DNA of 64,000 nt from Arabidopsis thaliana (Eukaryota; Streptophyta; Magnoliopsida; Brassicales; Brassicaceae): positions 19,319,443 through 19,383,442 of the forward strand of contig NC_003071.7 in assembly GCF_000001735.4 (NCBI RefSeq). Direction: 5' to 3'. Made by a program: the position numbers and the translations under genes. The notes beneath the pieces were generated by a model. The model searched no databases and was not told the DNA's origin. It saw only the letters and a list, made by a program, of their open reading frames with translations. Below are positions 1 through 11,535 of this stretch, piece after piece (position 1 is the first letter of the stretch; each line of letters opens with the position of its first letter).

Positions 1-647
1 CTGGAAAGAGAATTGCGTACTAATATCAACCATCAAGCAAAAAAAAAAAGTGTACTTGCGATGTACTTTGGGTCCTACCACGTGGCAGCTAAATTATTTC
101 TCTCTACCTTCCGATTTAACACACATAGTCGTAAAAACCAGAACCCTCCAGCTAATTTAGAGGGTTAGGAATACAGTTGGGAATAATGAATATACGCTTT
201 AGCCAGATCGCAGTACAAGACTTTGCAAAACAAGGGAGTACAAATATTTCTGGTGAATTCTGGTGTAGTACATCACAAAAGGCGTACAGAAACACGATTC
301 CAAAATCTATTTAAACCCTAAGAAATAACACAAACACAAAGGAACTAACTCAAAGGAACTGGCCAATTTCAAAGGTTAGATTGGTATTGCAATGAAAGAA
401 GACAAAGCGGTAATGAGAGAGAGACAGGGAACAAGCAGAGCATGGATTGAGTTTACTAAAACATTAAACGACTCTGTTTTGTCTCTACCCATGCACTGCC
501 TCTTCCCTGGCTCCCTCTTTTTTTCTCTATATTTCTCTCTCTCCTTTCATTTCACAGCTTTCAATGGAATTTTATTGCTACTGCTAACGTTTGTGACAGC
601 TGACGACAAGCTTAAGGGTTTTTGGGTTTGGTCTACCTCTCTGTCAT
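1..647. other. Intergenic DNA left of the release-factor gene
   Basis: No gene is supported here. A palindromic G-box core CACGTG lies at 79-84, a common bZIP/bHLH binding site, and may belong to a neighbour outside the window. The segment 480-560 is CT-rich. The part next to 648 presumably includes the 3' untranslated region of the minus-strand release-factor gene. An open frame at 392-664 on the plus strand overlaps the end of that gene and has no recognisable protein features. Confidence 0.5.
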
Positions 648-2837
648 TCATGAAGTGGAGCTGAAAGAAGCAATGGCGTCCATTTCTTGGCGCAAGAGAA
701 GGGCATCAATGAACATGTCCAGATTCTCTCCCTGCATCATATCCTCAATGGCATGGTGAGTGATTCCCACACGGTGATCCGTTACTCGCCCTTGTGGAAA
801 ATTGTATGTACGGATTCGTCCAGATCGGTCTCCGCTGCCAATCTGTTCATGGGATTTAGACATTGATAATGTAAGATTGACTGAAAACATGAGAAAAAGA
901 TTTGTTGATTTGATATGTACCTGATCTGACCGTAGCTTTGATCGACTGCTCTGTATTCTCAACCTTTCGATTTCATATAGCCTTGCACATAGTACTTTAA
1001 GTGCTTTGGCTCTGTTCTGTTACAAAGATATTAAATTTTTCAGTAGGATGTGTAAGATTAAGGGAGTAAAGCGTAGTGGGTGAAACAAATGTTCAGTACC
1101 ATATGTTGTGACCTTTCATCTTGGATTGAGACCATCATCCCCGTTGGAAGATGGATTATTCGGACTGCGCTGTTTGTTGTGTTGGCGTGTTGACCGCCTG
1201 AGCCACCAGACCTATAAGTGTCAATCCTCAAATCTTCATTCCTTAGCTGAACATCTACCTGTAAGTAGCCACCAGTAAGAACGATGATCAAAAAGTATGT
1301 ACGTTTGTAAGATTAACCGATAAGAACGATAATAAAAGAAAAATGTAACTTGTAAGATAAAATTAATAACAGGTGGCAAAACTAAGATTGGAGAAACATT
1401 GGTACCTCATCAGCCTGGGGAAGGATGGCAACAGATATAGCGCTAGTGTGAATTCGACCAGATTTCTCTGTGATAGGAATACGCTGTGCAAAGATGTTCA
1501 AGTGTGATTATTTGATTTTGTATGATTAGTCAAGAAAATCAGAATGTGATTCATATATTATAAGTTTATAACATACCTGAACCCTGTGAATTCCACTCTC
1601 GAACTTTAGTTTTCCGTAGACACTGGCTCCACAAATTGCAGCACTGGCTTCCTGGAAATTACATTCAAGATCTTAGCTTCAGGAGAACAGAGCAATACTG
1701 GAATACTAATATTCACATAAGGAGGAACAAAAGTTACTTACTTTATACCCTTTCATATCTGACTCGGTGATGTCTACAATATCAAACTTCCAACCTTTCT
1801 TCTGTGAATACCTTTCGTACCTGTCGATATTCCAAAACCGGATAAAAAAACAGAAGTAAAGTTCAAGTACAAAGAAGTATACTTGCTTCTACCAGCAGTA
1901 TATGGGACTTACATTCTGAATATGTCCATGGCAAACAAAGAAGCCTCTTCACCACCAGTACCTAACATAAACATTCAGATGTCAAAATGAAAAACAACTA
2001 CAGACAGCTTTCTACATGGATAATGTAGAAGACACCGTGGTGTTTAAGAACCATTAGCTCACAAGTGTACCTGCTCTCACCTCCAAAATGCAATCCCTCT
2101 CATCAGCTTCATCTTTAGGAAGCAAAGACTTAAGCAGCAAAGTTTGAAGTCTTTTTTCTTCTTCCACCGCCTCGTCTAATTCACCTACAGCCAAATCAAG
2201 CATGTCTTTATCATCCGAACTTTCCGACACCAGAGATTTCAATCCATCAATCTCCTGCCAACAGAAAGTAAACCTAATCAATGATGATCTTTGGAACAGA
2301 TATATAATACGGTAAAGCAAATTCACTACCTTTTGTTTGGCCCTCAAATCATTGATCAGCAACATTGAATCTCTCAGCTTCCGAAGTTCCTTATTGGCTC
2401 TTGAAAACTCCTCTGGTGAGTACTCAGGCTGTCTTCGAACAACGGAAAACACAGTTTATCGATCATGTCAAAAAATCAACAACCAAAAGGAAAGCTTAAA
2501 TAACAACAATGAGCTTAATCTTTGGGATTACCTGGTTGATAAGCTTCTGAAGGACAGCATTTCGATGCTCTATCGCCGAGAGCCTCTGATCCATTATCTT
2601 AATAAGATCAGGAGACAACTGAGGTTCCATTCCTGTCATTATACATCTCAATTCAATCAAATACTAAACTATAATCCAATGCAATGTTTATTCAGATCAT
2701 ATTTACGTACCGGTGGTGTACAGACGAATCATATTTGACGAGAGAACCGATCGCAGGCTACGATCGTGTGAATGCGTACCTCTAGAGCAATATCGAATCA
2801 GATTGCTCAAGAAATTTGGCCGAATTAACACCCTCAT
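648..2837 (-). CDS. Mitochondrial-type peptide chain release factor 1 (AT2G47020)
   Basis: Class I release factor that recognises stop codons and triggers peptide release on organellar ribosomes. Eleven coding exons on the minus strand: 2711-2837, 2532-2632, 2330-2428, 2071-2254, 1913-1961, 1742-1820, 1577-1651, 1406-1483, 1100-1258, 921-1016, 648-842. They join in frame to 413 aa. The N-terminal ~45 residues are rich in Arg, Ser and Leu with few acids, as in a mitochondrial transit peptide. A helical domain follows, then the tripeptide anticodon PxT (PIT, in the exon at 1406-1483) and the catalytic GGQ loop (in the exon at 1100-1258). These two motifs place it in RF1/PrfA rather than RF2. 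The start at 2837 gives the targeting sequence; the Met before EPQLSPD would remove it. A plastid destination is less likely but cannot be excluded by eye. Confidence 0.93.
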
Positions 2838-3060
2838 GTTTTTTTTAGCACAAGTTTTCGAATTCTCTTTCGATCTGTCTGGTTAAGTTTCAGACCGAAC
2901 GGTGAAGATGAAAGAACTTTTGCCGGAGCTCGTGACGGCGGCTTCTCTCGTCGCCGTCGAGAAAAGATAAAACGAGGGTTTTGGTAAATTTGCAGTTCCA
3001 AATCTTAATTAGGGTATTTTCGTCATTTCGTTCTGGCGTCTATATATTTGAAATTTGAAA
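2838..3060. promoter_or_regulatory. 5' flank of the release-factor gene, duplicated at 7104-7215
   Basis: Presumed promoter and leader of the release-factor gene. The part from about 2925 to 3055 has a diverged copy at 7104-7215, upstream of VGDH1, sharing GGAGCTCGTGACG, TTTGCAGTTCCAAATCTTA and the following AGGGTATTT block. The copy indicates that the tandem duplication that produced the pectin methylesterase pair included this flank. Confidence 0.6.
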
Positions 3061-3077
3061 TTAAAAGTTGAGATAAG

Positions 3078-3158
3078 TTGGAAAATAGACACTTTTTCTA
3101 TAAATAATTTGTAAAGTATGTAATTTTTTTAGAAATATGAGAAATAGACATTTTTCTC
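3078..3158 (+). repeat. Left terminal inverted repeat
   Basis: Left arm of the inverted-repeat element. It begins TTGGAAAATAGACAC and pairs with 4256-4339 on the opposite strand. Mismatches and small indels are scattered along the arm. Confidence 0.75.
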
Positions 3159-4255
3159 TTTTTTATCTAATAATACTTTTTGTTTAATAAAGATTTTACT
3201 AAATGACTTATATAACCTTTTGTTATTTTGTTATTTAGTAAGATAAAGACAAAATTCAAGTCAAATCCTATTTTTTATTTTTACTTAAATATTTTTACTT
3301 TATTTGATGATATTTCTTCATAAAATTTTACCACATAATCATATTAGTTTTTAAAATTTTTATGTGAATTTAAAAAGTCTAATTTTGCTATTTCAAAAAT
3401 ATGTAGCAATTTTTATTTAAACTCAGCCGACGGTGTACGTGATATTGTTAAAATTGGTGTACTAATAGTAATATACAACAATAACGTAAAAATTAATATA
3501 ATTACTGATGTAGAAAATGATACACTGAGTATAACAGTGTACAAAATGATGTACATAGATGATGAAAAATATGGTGTACATAATCGTACACCTTTAAAAA
3601 TCTATGAGACAATGTACTAACATTGGTGTACGAGATGATGTACACCACTAATTAAAATAATGATTTATACATTCTCTATAAGTGTACACCAAGTTTTGTA
3701 CACTTTGTCTACCAATCTTGTATGTTATCATTTAAAAGTTGTATATATCATTCTATCCACCAATCGTCATAATAGTTTCAATCATTTTGTACATTATTAA
3801 GAGTAACTTAATTATATACACCATCATGTACACCATTATATTGAATAATAATATTTGGTTTATACAATCATTATGTTTGTAAAATATTAAAACAATATTA
3901 CTTATATTAATAAGTATAAGAGAAGTCGGTGATGATTTATGAAATATCGGTGTACACACTTGTACACCAACGAATAATGGTTAGTGTACAAAACGATGTT
4001 TTAAATGTTTGTGCATTATAATGATGACAGATAAATAGTCTAAAAGTTAATGTAATTTTTTTAAAAAAATAATATTTAATTTTTTTAAGTATTTAAGAAT
4101 ACTAAAATAAAAAAATAAAAAGATAAAGACAAACAAAATAAAATAAAAATGGTTCTTCATATAATTTTTATTCTCTCTCAAGATAAAGGGTATTTTAGTA
4201 TTTGATATGTATTTTGTTTTTTAGTCTATTAGACAAATTCTCTATCTCACAAAAA

Positions 4256-4339
4256 GCAAAAAAAGTATCTATTTCTCTAATTTAAAAAAAAAACTACCTA
4301 CTTTACAAATTATTTTTGAAAAAGTGTCTACTTTGCCAA
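4256..4339 (-). repeat. Right terminal inverted repeat
   Basis: Right arm of the inverted-repeat element. Read on the minus strand from 4339 it begins TTGGCAAAGTAGACAC and follows the left arm for about 80 bases. Confidence 0.75.
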
Positions 4340-4352
4340 TAAGCCTTTAAAA

Positions 4353-4972
4353 CTTCCCTAAAATAGTCATGTCCATAATAATTTCAATGAATTAGAAATT
4401 GACAAACAATAGAAAATAAAATATGTGGCTGATACTTCAAACTAAAATAATTTCCAAAAAATGAGGTTCTAAATTTTCAAATAAACAAAACTTATATGAA
4501 ATTTTAAATGATAAAGTGTTTTTTAAAACTTGGCGTAATGGTTTGATATTGAATATTTCCCTGATGTAGGCCTATGGTATATGGGCATGAAGCTTGTTCC
4601 ATTATCTGTACCAAAGGATAATCTAATTCTTTTTCCTCGTTCGATGAAAAGTTTATAAGAAGTTAAAACACATAGAAAACACTTTTATTATTGTCATTAC
4701 TTTAGTTTTCTCTTCTTTAAGAAAACCGAGGATTTGTTATAAAAAAAACAAGATGAAGAAAACAGAGGAAAAACATATAGACTCAGTAAGAAGGAACTTA
4801 TAATAAAGCAACATGAGTACTTGTCTGCATTGCAATATGACCTTAATTAGATGAAGCAAATTAACAGAGGAAAAACATTATAGACTTTCTTAAAAAGTTT
4901 TCATAAACCAATTTCATACACCAATTTTCATATACTTAAAAACTAAAATAATTTTCATATACGCTTTATAAA
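4353..4972. other. Spacer downstream of VGDH1
   Basis: AT-rich, no gene seen. The stretch at about 4365-4425 (around ATGTCCATAATAATTTCA) has a counterpart at about 8405-8460 downstream of VGD1, so this spacer belongs to the tandem duplication unit. The part next to 4973 should hold the VGDH1 3' untranslated region. Confidence 0.5.
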
Positions 4973-6826
4973 TTATAATCCAATTGTGACAGGAACATTG
5001 GCTTCTTGAATCCAGTTAATAGGACCTAACCAGTTAGCAGCTGTGAAGCCATTGACCTCAGCTGCAGACCTGGCAACCTTAGCCCAGTTAACTCTTCTGT
5101 TAGCGAATGCTCCTGGTCCACGGTTGTTGTACTCAACGTACCTACATGACTTGTGGAAACTTTCCCCATCCCAAATCTTCCACCCTTCTGGTCTAATCAA
5201 ATCTCCCATCTCGGTGCTCATTATCACGGTGGTCGAGAATTTCTTCCACGGCCTTCCCAAGTATGTCGCCACCGTAAGTCTCTCTGGCGTTAGTTTCCTG
5301 TCGGGCACGATGCGGCAGTTTTGGAGGACGATACCAATTTTCATCCCTAAGCCCAATTCGTTTCCATCGGCTGTGACCGTGTTGTATTGTCCCTTGCTTC
5401 CTTTACGGACAACAATTAGTGTGTTTTGGATCACGGTTGCGGATTTGCCGAAGATGAAGTCTACTGTTCCCGAGACCACACAGTTTCTGTAGAACTGACG
5501 ACCGTTGTTAACGTACAATGTGTCTTGATAACCGTCGAATCTGCAGTTGAAGATCACGGCACGGTCTCCGTTCACTCGGATAGCCGCGGCTTGGTGTCCC
5601 ATTGGACCGGCGGTGTTCTTGAATCCCATCCATTTCGCCATGAATCCTTCCGATTCAACCTCTGCACAATATATATATCGAAAACATGAATTATGTAGAG
5701 AAAAATATGTGTAACCTAACTACTGAATTAGGGTTTGATGAGACTTACGAACTGTGGCACTGAGGGATGTGGTGGTTCCACGGCTGAGAGCAACACTTCT
5801 GTTGTAAGAAATGACGGTCTTTCTTGCACCATCTCCAAACATGAAGATGTTGTTCTTCTTCTTAGGGATGATTACTTGCTCTCTGTAGAGACCGGCCTTG
5901 ATGTAGATGATGCATCGGCCTCGGTTATTCTCAGGACAAGCATCAACGGCTTGTTGAACCGTCTTAAACTGTCCGCTTCCATCCTTAGCCACCACAAAGT
6001 TCGTTCTGACCCTAGCACCGCCTCCGCGGCCGCCTCTACGGCCACGTCCAGCCTTAGCCATGAGCTTCCTGTCAGCACCTGAAACCCATGTTGGGATTCC
6101 GGTCTCGTCAATGTCTTCAAGAAGACGACGAGCAGGACCATCTGGGTCGGCCACGGGAGATTCATCAACAACAGGAGGGGCTCCGGGAGTGGGGATTCCG
6201 CCTGTCATGTTCTTCAAGTCGTCAACCTTGTTGTTAATCTTGGCCATGGCGCTAACGACAGTGTGGAAGATGTCAATAGCGTTGGTAGTGAGAATCTTGG
6301 AGTTTGCAATGCCCTCACCAATCGCCTTTCTTAAATCATCTTCTTCGATATCGTCAAGACAATCAGTTTGGTAATTGTAAACACCGATTAACCATTGTTT
6401 GAGCTGGTCGATTTTGCTCCCGATCTGGCTAAGATCTTCACCCATTTCTTCAATAATGGTAGCGAGATCCTCAAGAGCGTACATGAAAACTCTCTTGCAG
6501 TAATCAAGAACGGCTTTGTTGTTTGGCGAGATGCTCGAGCCCATGTTTACTTCGGTTTGACCCGTGAAGTTAGACGATTTGGTTAATTCGTCTTTTGTAG
6601 CGAGCATGAAAGCCTTGATCAGCTTGTTTGGGTCCTCGCTCTTGACCGGCTCGAGAGTTTTGACACATGAGGCTTTGTCGGATGTCGACTGGCAAATTCC
6701 TTGAACCGCTTTCATTTGGGGAGACAGATTAGCATCGCCATTTTTGTTTATGAAGGCAACGACTCCTATGGCAACTCCGACTATTAAGAGGATGGAGGCC
6801 ACCGAGACCACAACTTTTCCAATCAT
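4973..6826 (-). CDS. VGDH1: VGDH1, pectin methylesterase with PMEI pro-region (AT2G47030)
   Basis: Type I pectin methylesterase that de-esterifies cell-wall homogalacturonan; its close paralogue acts in pollen tubes. Two exons, 5749-6826 and 4973-5661, give 588 aa. Residues ~5-27 are a hydrophobic signal/anchor. A PMEI domain spans ~35-200 with paired cysteines. The processing motifs RRLL (~233-236) and RKLM (~253-256) precede the catalytic domain from ~274. PME signatures are present: [20 protein letters not shown] and LGRPW, carrying the Gln, two Asp and Arg used in catalysis. Compared with VGD1 it has a short Arg/Gly-rich insertion before the catalytic domain and lacks a few residues in the linker. 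A TATA box lies at 6980-6987. The start is the only Met before the anchor. Confidence 0.96.
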
Positions 6827-8743
6827 TTTTTTTTTTCTGTTTTTTTTTTTTTTTGGTTCTTTTTTCTCTCCGATCCCTCCGGATTTATTAAGGTTAATCG
6901 GAGAGGGAGAGGCTTTATTAGATTAAAGCCAAATTGTTGAATGACTTAGGCCAGTATCTATTGTGATGGATTCTGGAGGTTTATATAGAAGCTTTTTGAA
7001 TTCTAAAATTAGTAACTTGCATGGATTTTGCATGGAGAGGGATTGATGTGGGTCAACGAATGGCTGAGAATATTTGGTCAAAAAGCTTTATTTAACTTTC
7101 GCTGGAGCTCGTGACGTCGAACTTAGAAAAGGATGCCGAACGTAAATTTGCAGTTCCAAATCTTACTAAGGGTATTTACGTTATTTCAATCTTACGTCCA
7201 TATATATGGAATTTAGGATTAACTTTCTATAATAGTCATTAGTCCTTACTATAAACAAGGTCAGGTGAAATGATCCAAATATGGTTAATTTTTCTTATTT
7301 ATTATCTAATTTTTCATTACTTAAAATTCTAAATAAGGGATTTGTGTAACAAATCGACATTGTGTTATATATTAAGTTTGTGAAAATCCCTAATTATCAA
7401 TTGACATTATTCAATGGTTAGTTTTTACATCGTATATCAAACGTATTAACTTTCTATTACTTCAAATTCTAAAAATTGAAAATTTAAATAGATAAAAATT
7501 TAAATCAAATTTTAAAACTTTTTAAAAAGATATTTTTGAAAAATCAAATTAAATTAATAACTTGTATGATAAATCTACATGATGGCACGAAAAATTGAAT
7601 TTGTGAAATCTCTAATGATGAATAAATTATATCAAATAACATGATCCAAAATCCAGTTTATATTTATATTGTATTGCAAATTTATCATCCAAGTTTCTAG
7701 TATTATAAAACTTTCTGTTTGGACTTAAATGCTAAAACTCAACTTTAAAATAAAATCTTGAATGAAAAGGTGTAAAAAAACTTTTAAAAAACAATGAGGG
7801 ATCAAAAGTAATAATCATTTAAAAATAAAAATTAGAAACTTATATTATAATTTACATAACGTTGAAAGAGATATGGGTCTAGCTATCGTGACAGAATCTC
7901 AGATGACTACGTCTAAGAAGAGAAAGGAAATTTTACGTCTTAGAGGTTTTAAACTAGATGTTATAAATACCCGTTGGAAGAAGATTAAATCTTTGGAAAT
8001 ATGTAACATAGCATTAGTCTCGTACGTATATTTTAGCAGTTTCCTTTTTAAAATAAAAAAAAAAAAAATCTCGCAAAATTTTTGTGCAGCTTGCATCTCT
8101 GTTGGGTAAGTTGGTGTTAATCAATTAAACCACTGTTGCATTGTATCCGTTTCACCCAAAAAAATGTTGCCATATATCTTCTAAAACCAAAACAATTTGG
8201 AAACAAAAAAAGATCACAATAAACTTGATATACCCATTTTTTATTTTTAAAAATAAGCATTTGCGACGACTGTAATCCATTTGTATGCAAATTAAAAAAA
8301 AAAAAAAAAAAAAAAAAGACAGGACTGAGTTAGAAAAGAAGACACGATTGTTCCTCTGTCTCAAAGTAAACCCAAAATGGAGAAATATCGGGCAAGTTAA
8401 TTATATGAATGTCCATAATAATTTCAGTAAATTAGAGAATTGACAACAACGTAAAATAAATTAGTTAAATTATAATATTTTAAAAAGGTTATTAAACATA
8501 GGTACAACACAGCGAATAAATTATTATATCCCAAAACATAGAAACAAAAATCAAACAACATAAATTTTCAATATTTTTTTTTTCCTCATCTTTCATACGT
8601 GAGACAAACAAAAAGCAAATCTTACAACTTCATCTCCCCGCGCATATTACCCTACCGAAAACGACGTTGTATTTTCACCTTTTACATGAGCACGTACTAC
8701 TCTTTTTTTTTTTTTTGATTTGATTTGATTTGATTTATACGCC
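6827..8743. other. VGDH1 5' flank and spacer to VGD1
   Basis: 6827-7080 is the VGDH1 promoter and leader; it contains a minus-strand TATA box at 6980-6987 and resembles 10619-10880 closely. 7104-7215 resembles the 5' flank of the release-factor gene. About 7241-8407 has no counterpart in the other duplicate and no recognisable gene; it includes a run of 24 A at 8294-8317. 8405-8460 matches the spacer downstream of VGDH1. A pentamer array (about four GATTT units) follows a T-run near 8704-8737, just downstream of the VGD1 stop. Confidence 0.55.
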
Positions 8744-10618
8744 TTATAATCCAAGCGTGACGGGAACATTGGCTTCTTGAATCCAGTTAATAGGACCTAA
8801 CCAGTTAGCAACAGTGAAGTCATTGACCTCAGCTGCAGACCTGGCGATCTTAACCCAGTTAACTCTTCGGTTAGTGATAGCTCCTGGTCCACGGTTGTTG
8901 TACTCAACGTACCTACATGACTTGTGGAAACTTTCCCCATCCCAAATCTTCCAACCTTCTGGTCTAATCACATCTCCTATCTCGGAGTTGATAATCACGG
9001 TGGTAGAGAATTTCTTCCATGGCCTTCCCAAGTATGACTCCACGATTAATCTCTCTGCCGCTAGTTTCTTGTCGGGAACGATGCGACAGTTTTGGAGGAC
9101 GATACCGATTTTCATCGCTAGACCCTTTTCGTTTCCATCGGCTGTGACCGTGTTGAATTGTCCCTTGTTTCCTTTACGGACAACAATGAGTGAGTTTTGG
9201 ATCACGGTTGCGGATTTGCCGAAGATGAAGTCGACTGTTCCTGACACGACAATGTTTCTGTAGAACTGACGACCATTGTTGACGTACAAGGTGTCTTGGT
9301 AACCGTCGAACCTGCAGTTGAAGATCACGGCACGGTCTCCGTTCACTCTGATAGCCACAGCTTGGTGTCCCATTGGACCGGCGGTGTTCTTGAATCCGAT
9401 CCATTTTGCCATGAATCCTTCGGACTCAACCTCTGCGCAATAATATATAACATGAGCTATATATGTAGAGAAAAATATTTGTTAACCTAACTAGTGAATT
9501 AGGGTTTGGTGAGACTTACGGACTGTGCCACTAAGGGAAGTGGTGGTTCCAGGGCTGAGTTTAACACTTCTGTTGTAAGAAATGACGGTCTTTCTTGCAC
9601 CATCTCCGAACATGAAGATGTTGTTCTTCTTCTTAGGGATGATCACTTGCTCTCTGTAGATACCAGCCTTGATGTGGATGATGCAACGGCCTGGGTTTTT
9701 CTCAGGACAAGCATTAACGGCTTGTTGAACAGTCTTAAACTGTCCACTTCCGTCCTTAGCCACCACAAAGGTTGCTCTGATCCTAGCACCACCGTCATTA
9801 CTGCCACGTCCAGCCTTAGTCATGAGCTTCCTGTCAGCACCTGAAACCCATGTTGGGATTCCGGTCTCGTCAATGTCTTCAAGAAGACGGCGAGCAGGAC
9901 CATCTGGATCGGCCACGGGAGAATCATCAGCAACAGGAGGGGTTCCTTTGTTGACGGGAGCTGCTCCTTTGTCTGAAGGAGCGAAGATTCCGCCTGTCAT
10001 GTTCTTGAAGTCCTCGACCTTCAAGTTAAGCTTGGCCATGGCGCTAACGACAGTGTGGAAGATGTCAATAGCGTTGCTAGTGAGAATCTTGGAGCTTGCA
10101 ATGCCCTCTCCAATAGTCTTTCTTAAATCATCTTCTTCGATATCGTCAAGACAATCAGTTTGGTAATTGTAAACACCGGTTAACCATTGTTTAAGCTGGT
10201 CGATTTTGCTCCCGATCTGGTTAAGATCTTCACCCATTTCCTCAACAATGGTGCTGAGATCCTCAAGCGCGTACATGAAAACTTTCTTGCAGTAATCAAG
10301 AACGGCTTTGTTGTTTGGCGAGATGCCCGAACCCAAGTTTCCTTCGGTTTTACCCGTGAAGTTTGATGATTGGGTTATAGCATCTCTGGTAGCGAGCATG
10401 AAAGCCTTGATCAGCTTGTTTGGGTCATCGCTCTTGACCGGCTCGAGAGTTTTGACACATGAGGCTTTGTCGGAAGTCGCCTCGCAAATTCCTCGGACCG
10501 CTTTCATTTGGGGAGACAGATTAGCATCACCATTTTTGTTTATGTAGGCAACGACTCCTATGGCAACTCCAACTATTAAGAGGATGGAGGCCACCGAGAC
10601 CACAACTTTTCCAATCAT
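8744..10618 (-). CDS. VGD1: VANGUARD1 pectin methylesterase (AT2G47040)
   Basis: Pectin methylesterase known to be required for pollen-tube growth through style and transmitting tract. Exons 9520-10618 and 8744-9432 give 595 aa. Architecture is the same as VGDH1: N-terminal hydrophobic anchor (~5-26), PMEI domain with four conserved cysteines, linker with an extra Ser/Asp/Lys-Gly-rich segment, RRLL and RKLM processing motifs, and a PME catalytic domain with [20 protein letters not shown] and LGRPW. The single intron sits at the same codon as in VGDH1. The start at 10618 matches VGDH1 in sequence. Near-identical coding and upstream sequence in the two genes indicates a recent tandem duplication; gene conversion between them is possible. 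Confidence 0.96.
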
Positions 10619-11499
10619 TTTTTATGATTTTTTGTTTTTGTTTTTGTATATTTTTGTTTTTATTTTTTGCTCTCCCTCCGGTTTTATTTAAGGTTTATCG
10701 GAGAGGGAGGGGCTTTATTAGATAAAAGCCAAGTTGTTGAATGACTTGGGCCAGTATCTATTGTGATGGATGCTGGAGGTTTATATAGAAGCTTTTTGGT
10801 TTCTAAAATTAGGACCGTGCATGGATTTTGCATGGAGAGGGAGAGATTTGCGGTCGACGAATGGCTGAGAGTATTCGGTCAAGAAAGCTATAATTAACTT
10901 TAAAGATTTGTTTTTGTAATTGCTTAGTTGCGGATTAAAATTGGTCACGATAAGATAAATATGGCGTACGTCCCCTGATTAGAAGTTGTGGTGGTTTGAT
11001 TGACTAAAAATAAAATAAAGAAGAAAAAAATAAATAAAAATAAAGAGAAATTTATAATTCCTTAAGTGATATTAGCTGTAATTTTACTTTTAATCCTTAG
11101 TTAAATACTATGTCAAGTTGGACCAAACAAACCAAACTTGTATAAAACCGAGTTACAAAAAATCCTTTTAAAATCAGTCATGTCATAGCTTGACTATGTA
11201 TAGGTCAAAACATTAAAGCGCATATTTTCACCTTCATTCCATTGGTTAACTGGTCTGCATGCAGTATCGGATATGAATGAACCAGATTATATAACTAAAT
11301 TATAAATATTCAGAGCTTCTATATAACAAACTCTTTAAATGAGCTCTTCTTAACAGAAAATCCTAAAAAATGAGCTCTACTATAGGTAACCAGACCAGTT
11401 CAATTTGTCATACAATATATATACTTTGTCTTCACGTATGCACCGCAACAATCCCGTACGTATTTGATTTATTGCAACATGCTATGTATATAAACGTAG

Positions 11500-11535
<36 letters not shown>

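Larger units (their letters stand above)
3061..4352. mobile_element. Inverted-repeat element, probably a non-autonomous DNA transposon
   Basis: Two long imperfect terminal inverted repeats face each other: left about 3078-3158 and right about 4256-4339. The reverse complement of the right arm matches the left over roughly 80 bases, including TAGACACTTTTTC, AATAATTTGTAAAGTA and AGAGAAATAGA-like blocks. TTAAAA occurs immediately outside at 3061-3066 and 4347-4352 and may be a target duplication. The interior is AT-rich, has no transposase frame and contains a dense set of GTAC motifs between 3434 and 3990. The paralogous site at about 7216-7240 lacks the element. The family is not assigned. Confidence 0.7.

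Noticed and set aside
392-664. Plus-strand 90-codon frame at the left edge
   Set aside because: Overlaps the 3' end of the release-factor gene, has CT-rich low-complexity translation and no recognisable domain.
3434-3990. CRISPR-like array suggested by recurrent GTGTAC words
   Set aside because: Repeats are too short, irregularly spaced and on both strands, and this is plant nuclear DNA.
5043-5492. 149-codon plus-strand open frame opposite VGDH1, with a similar one opposite VGD1 (8814-9263)
   Set aside because: Both are antisense shadows of the conserved PME catalytic domain; their conservation follows from the real gene on the other strand.
7873-8109. Small plus-strand frame between VGDH1 and VGD1
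   Set aside because: Lys/Ile-rich translation of AT-rich DNA, terminates in an A-run, and has no counterpart in the duplicate locus.
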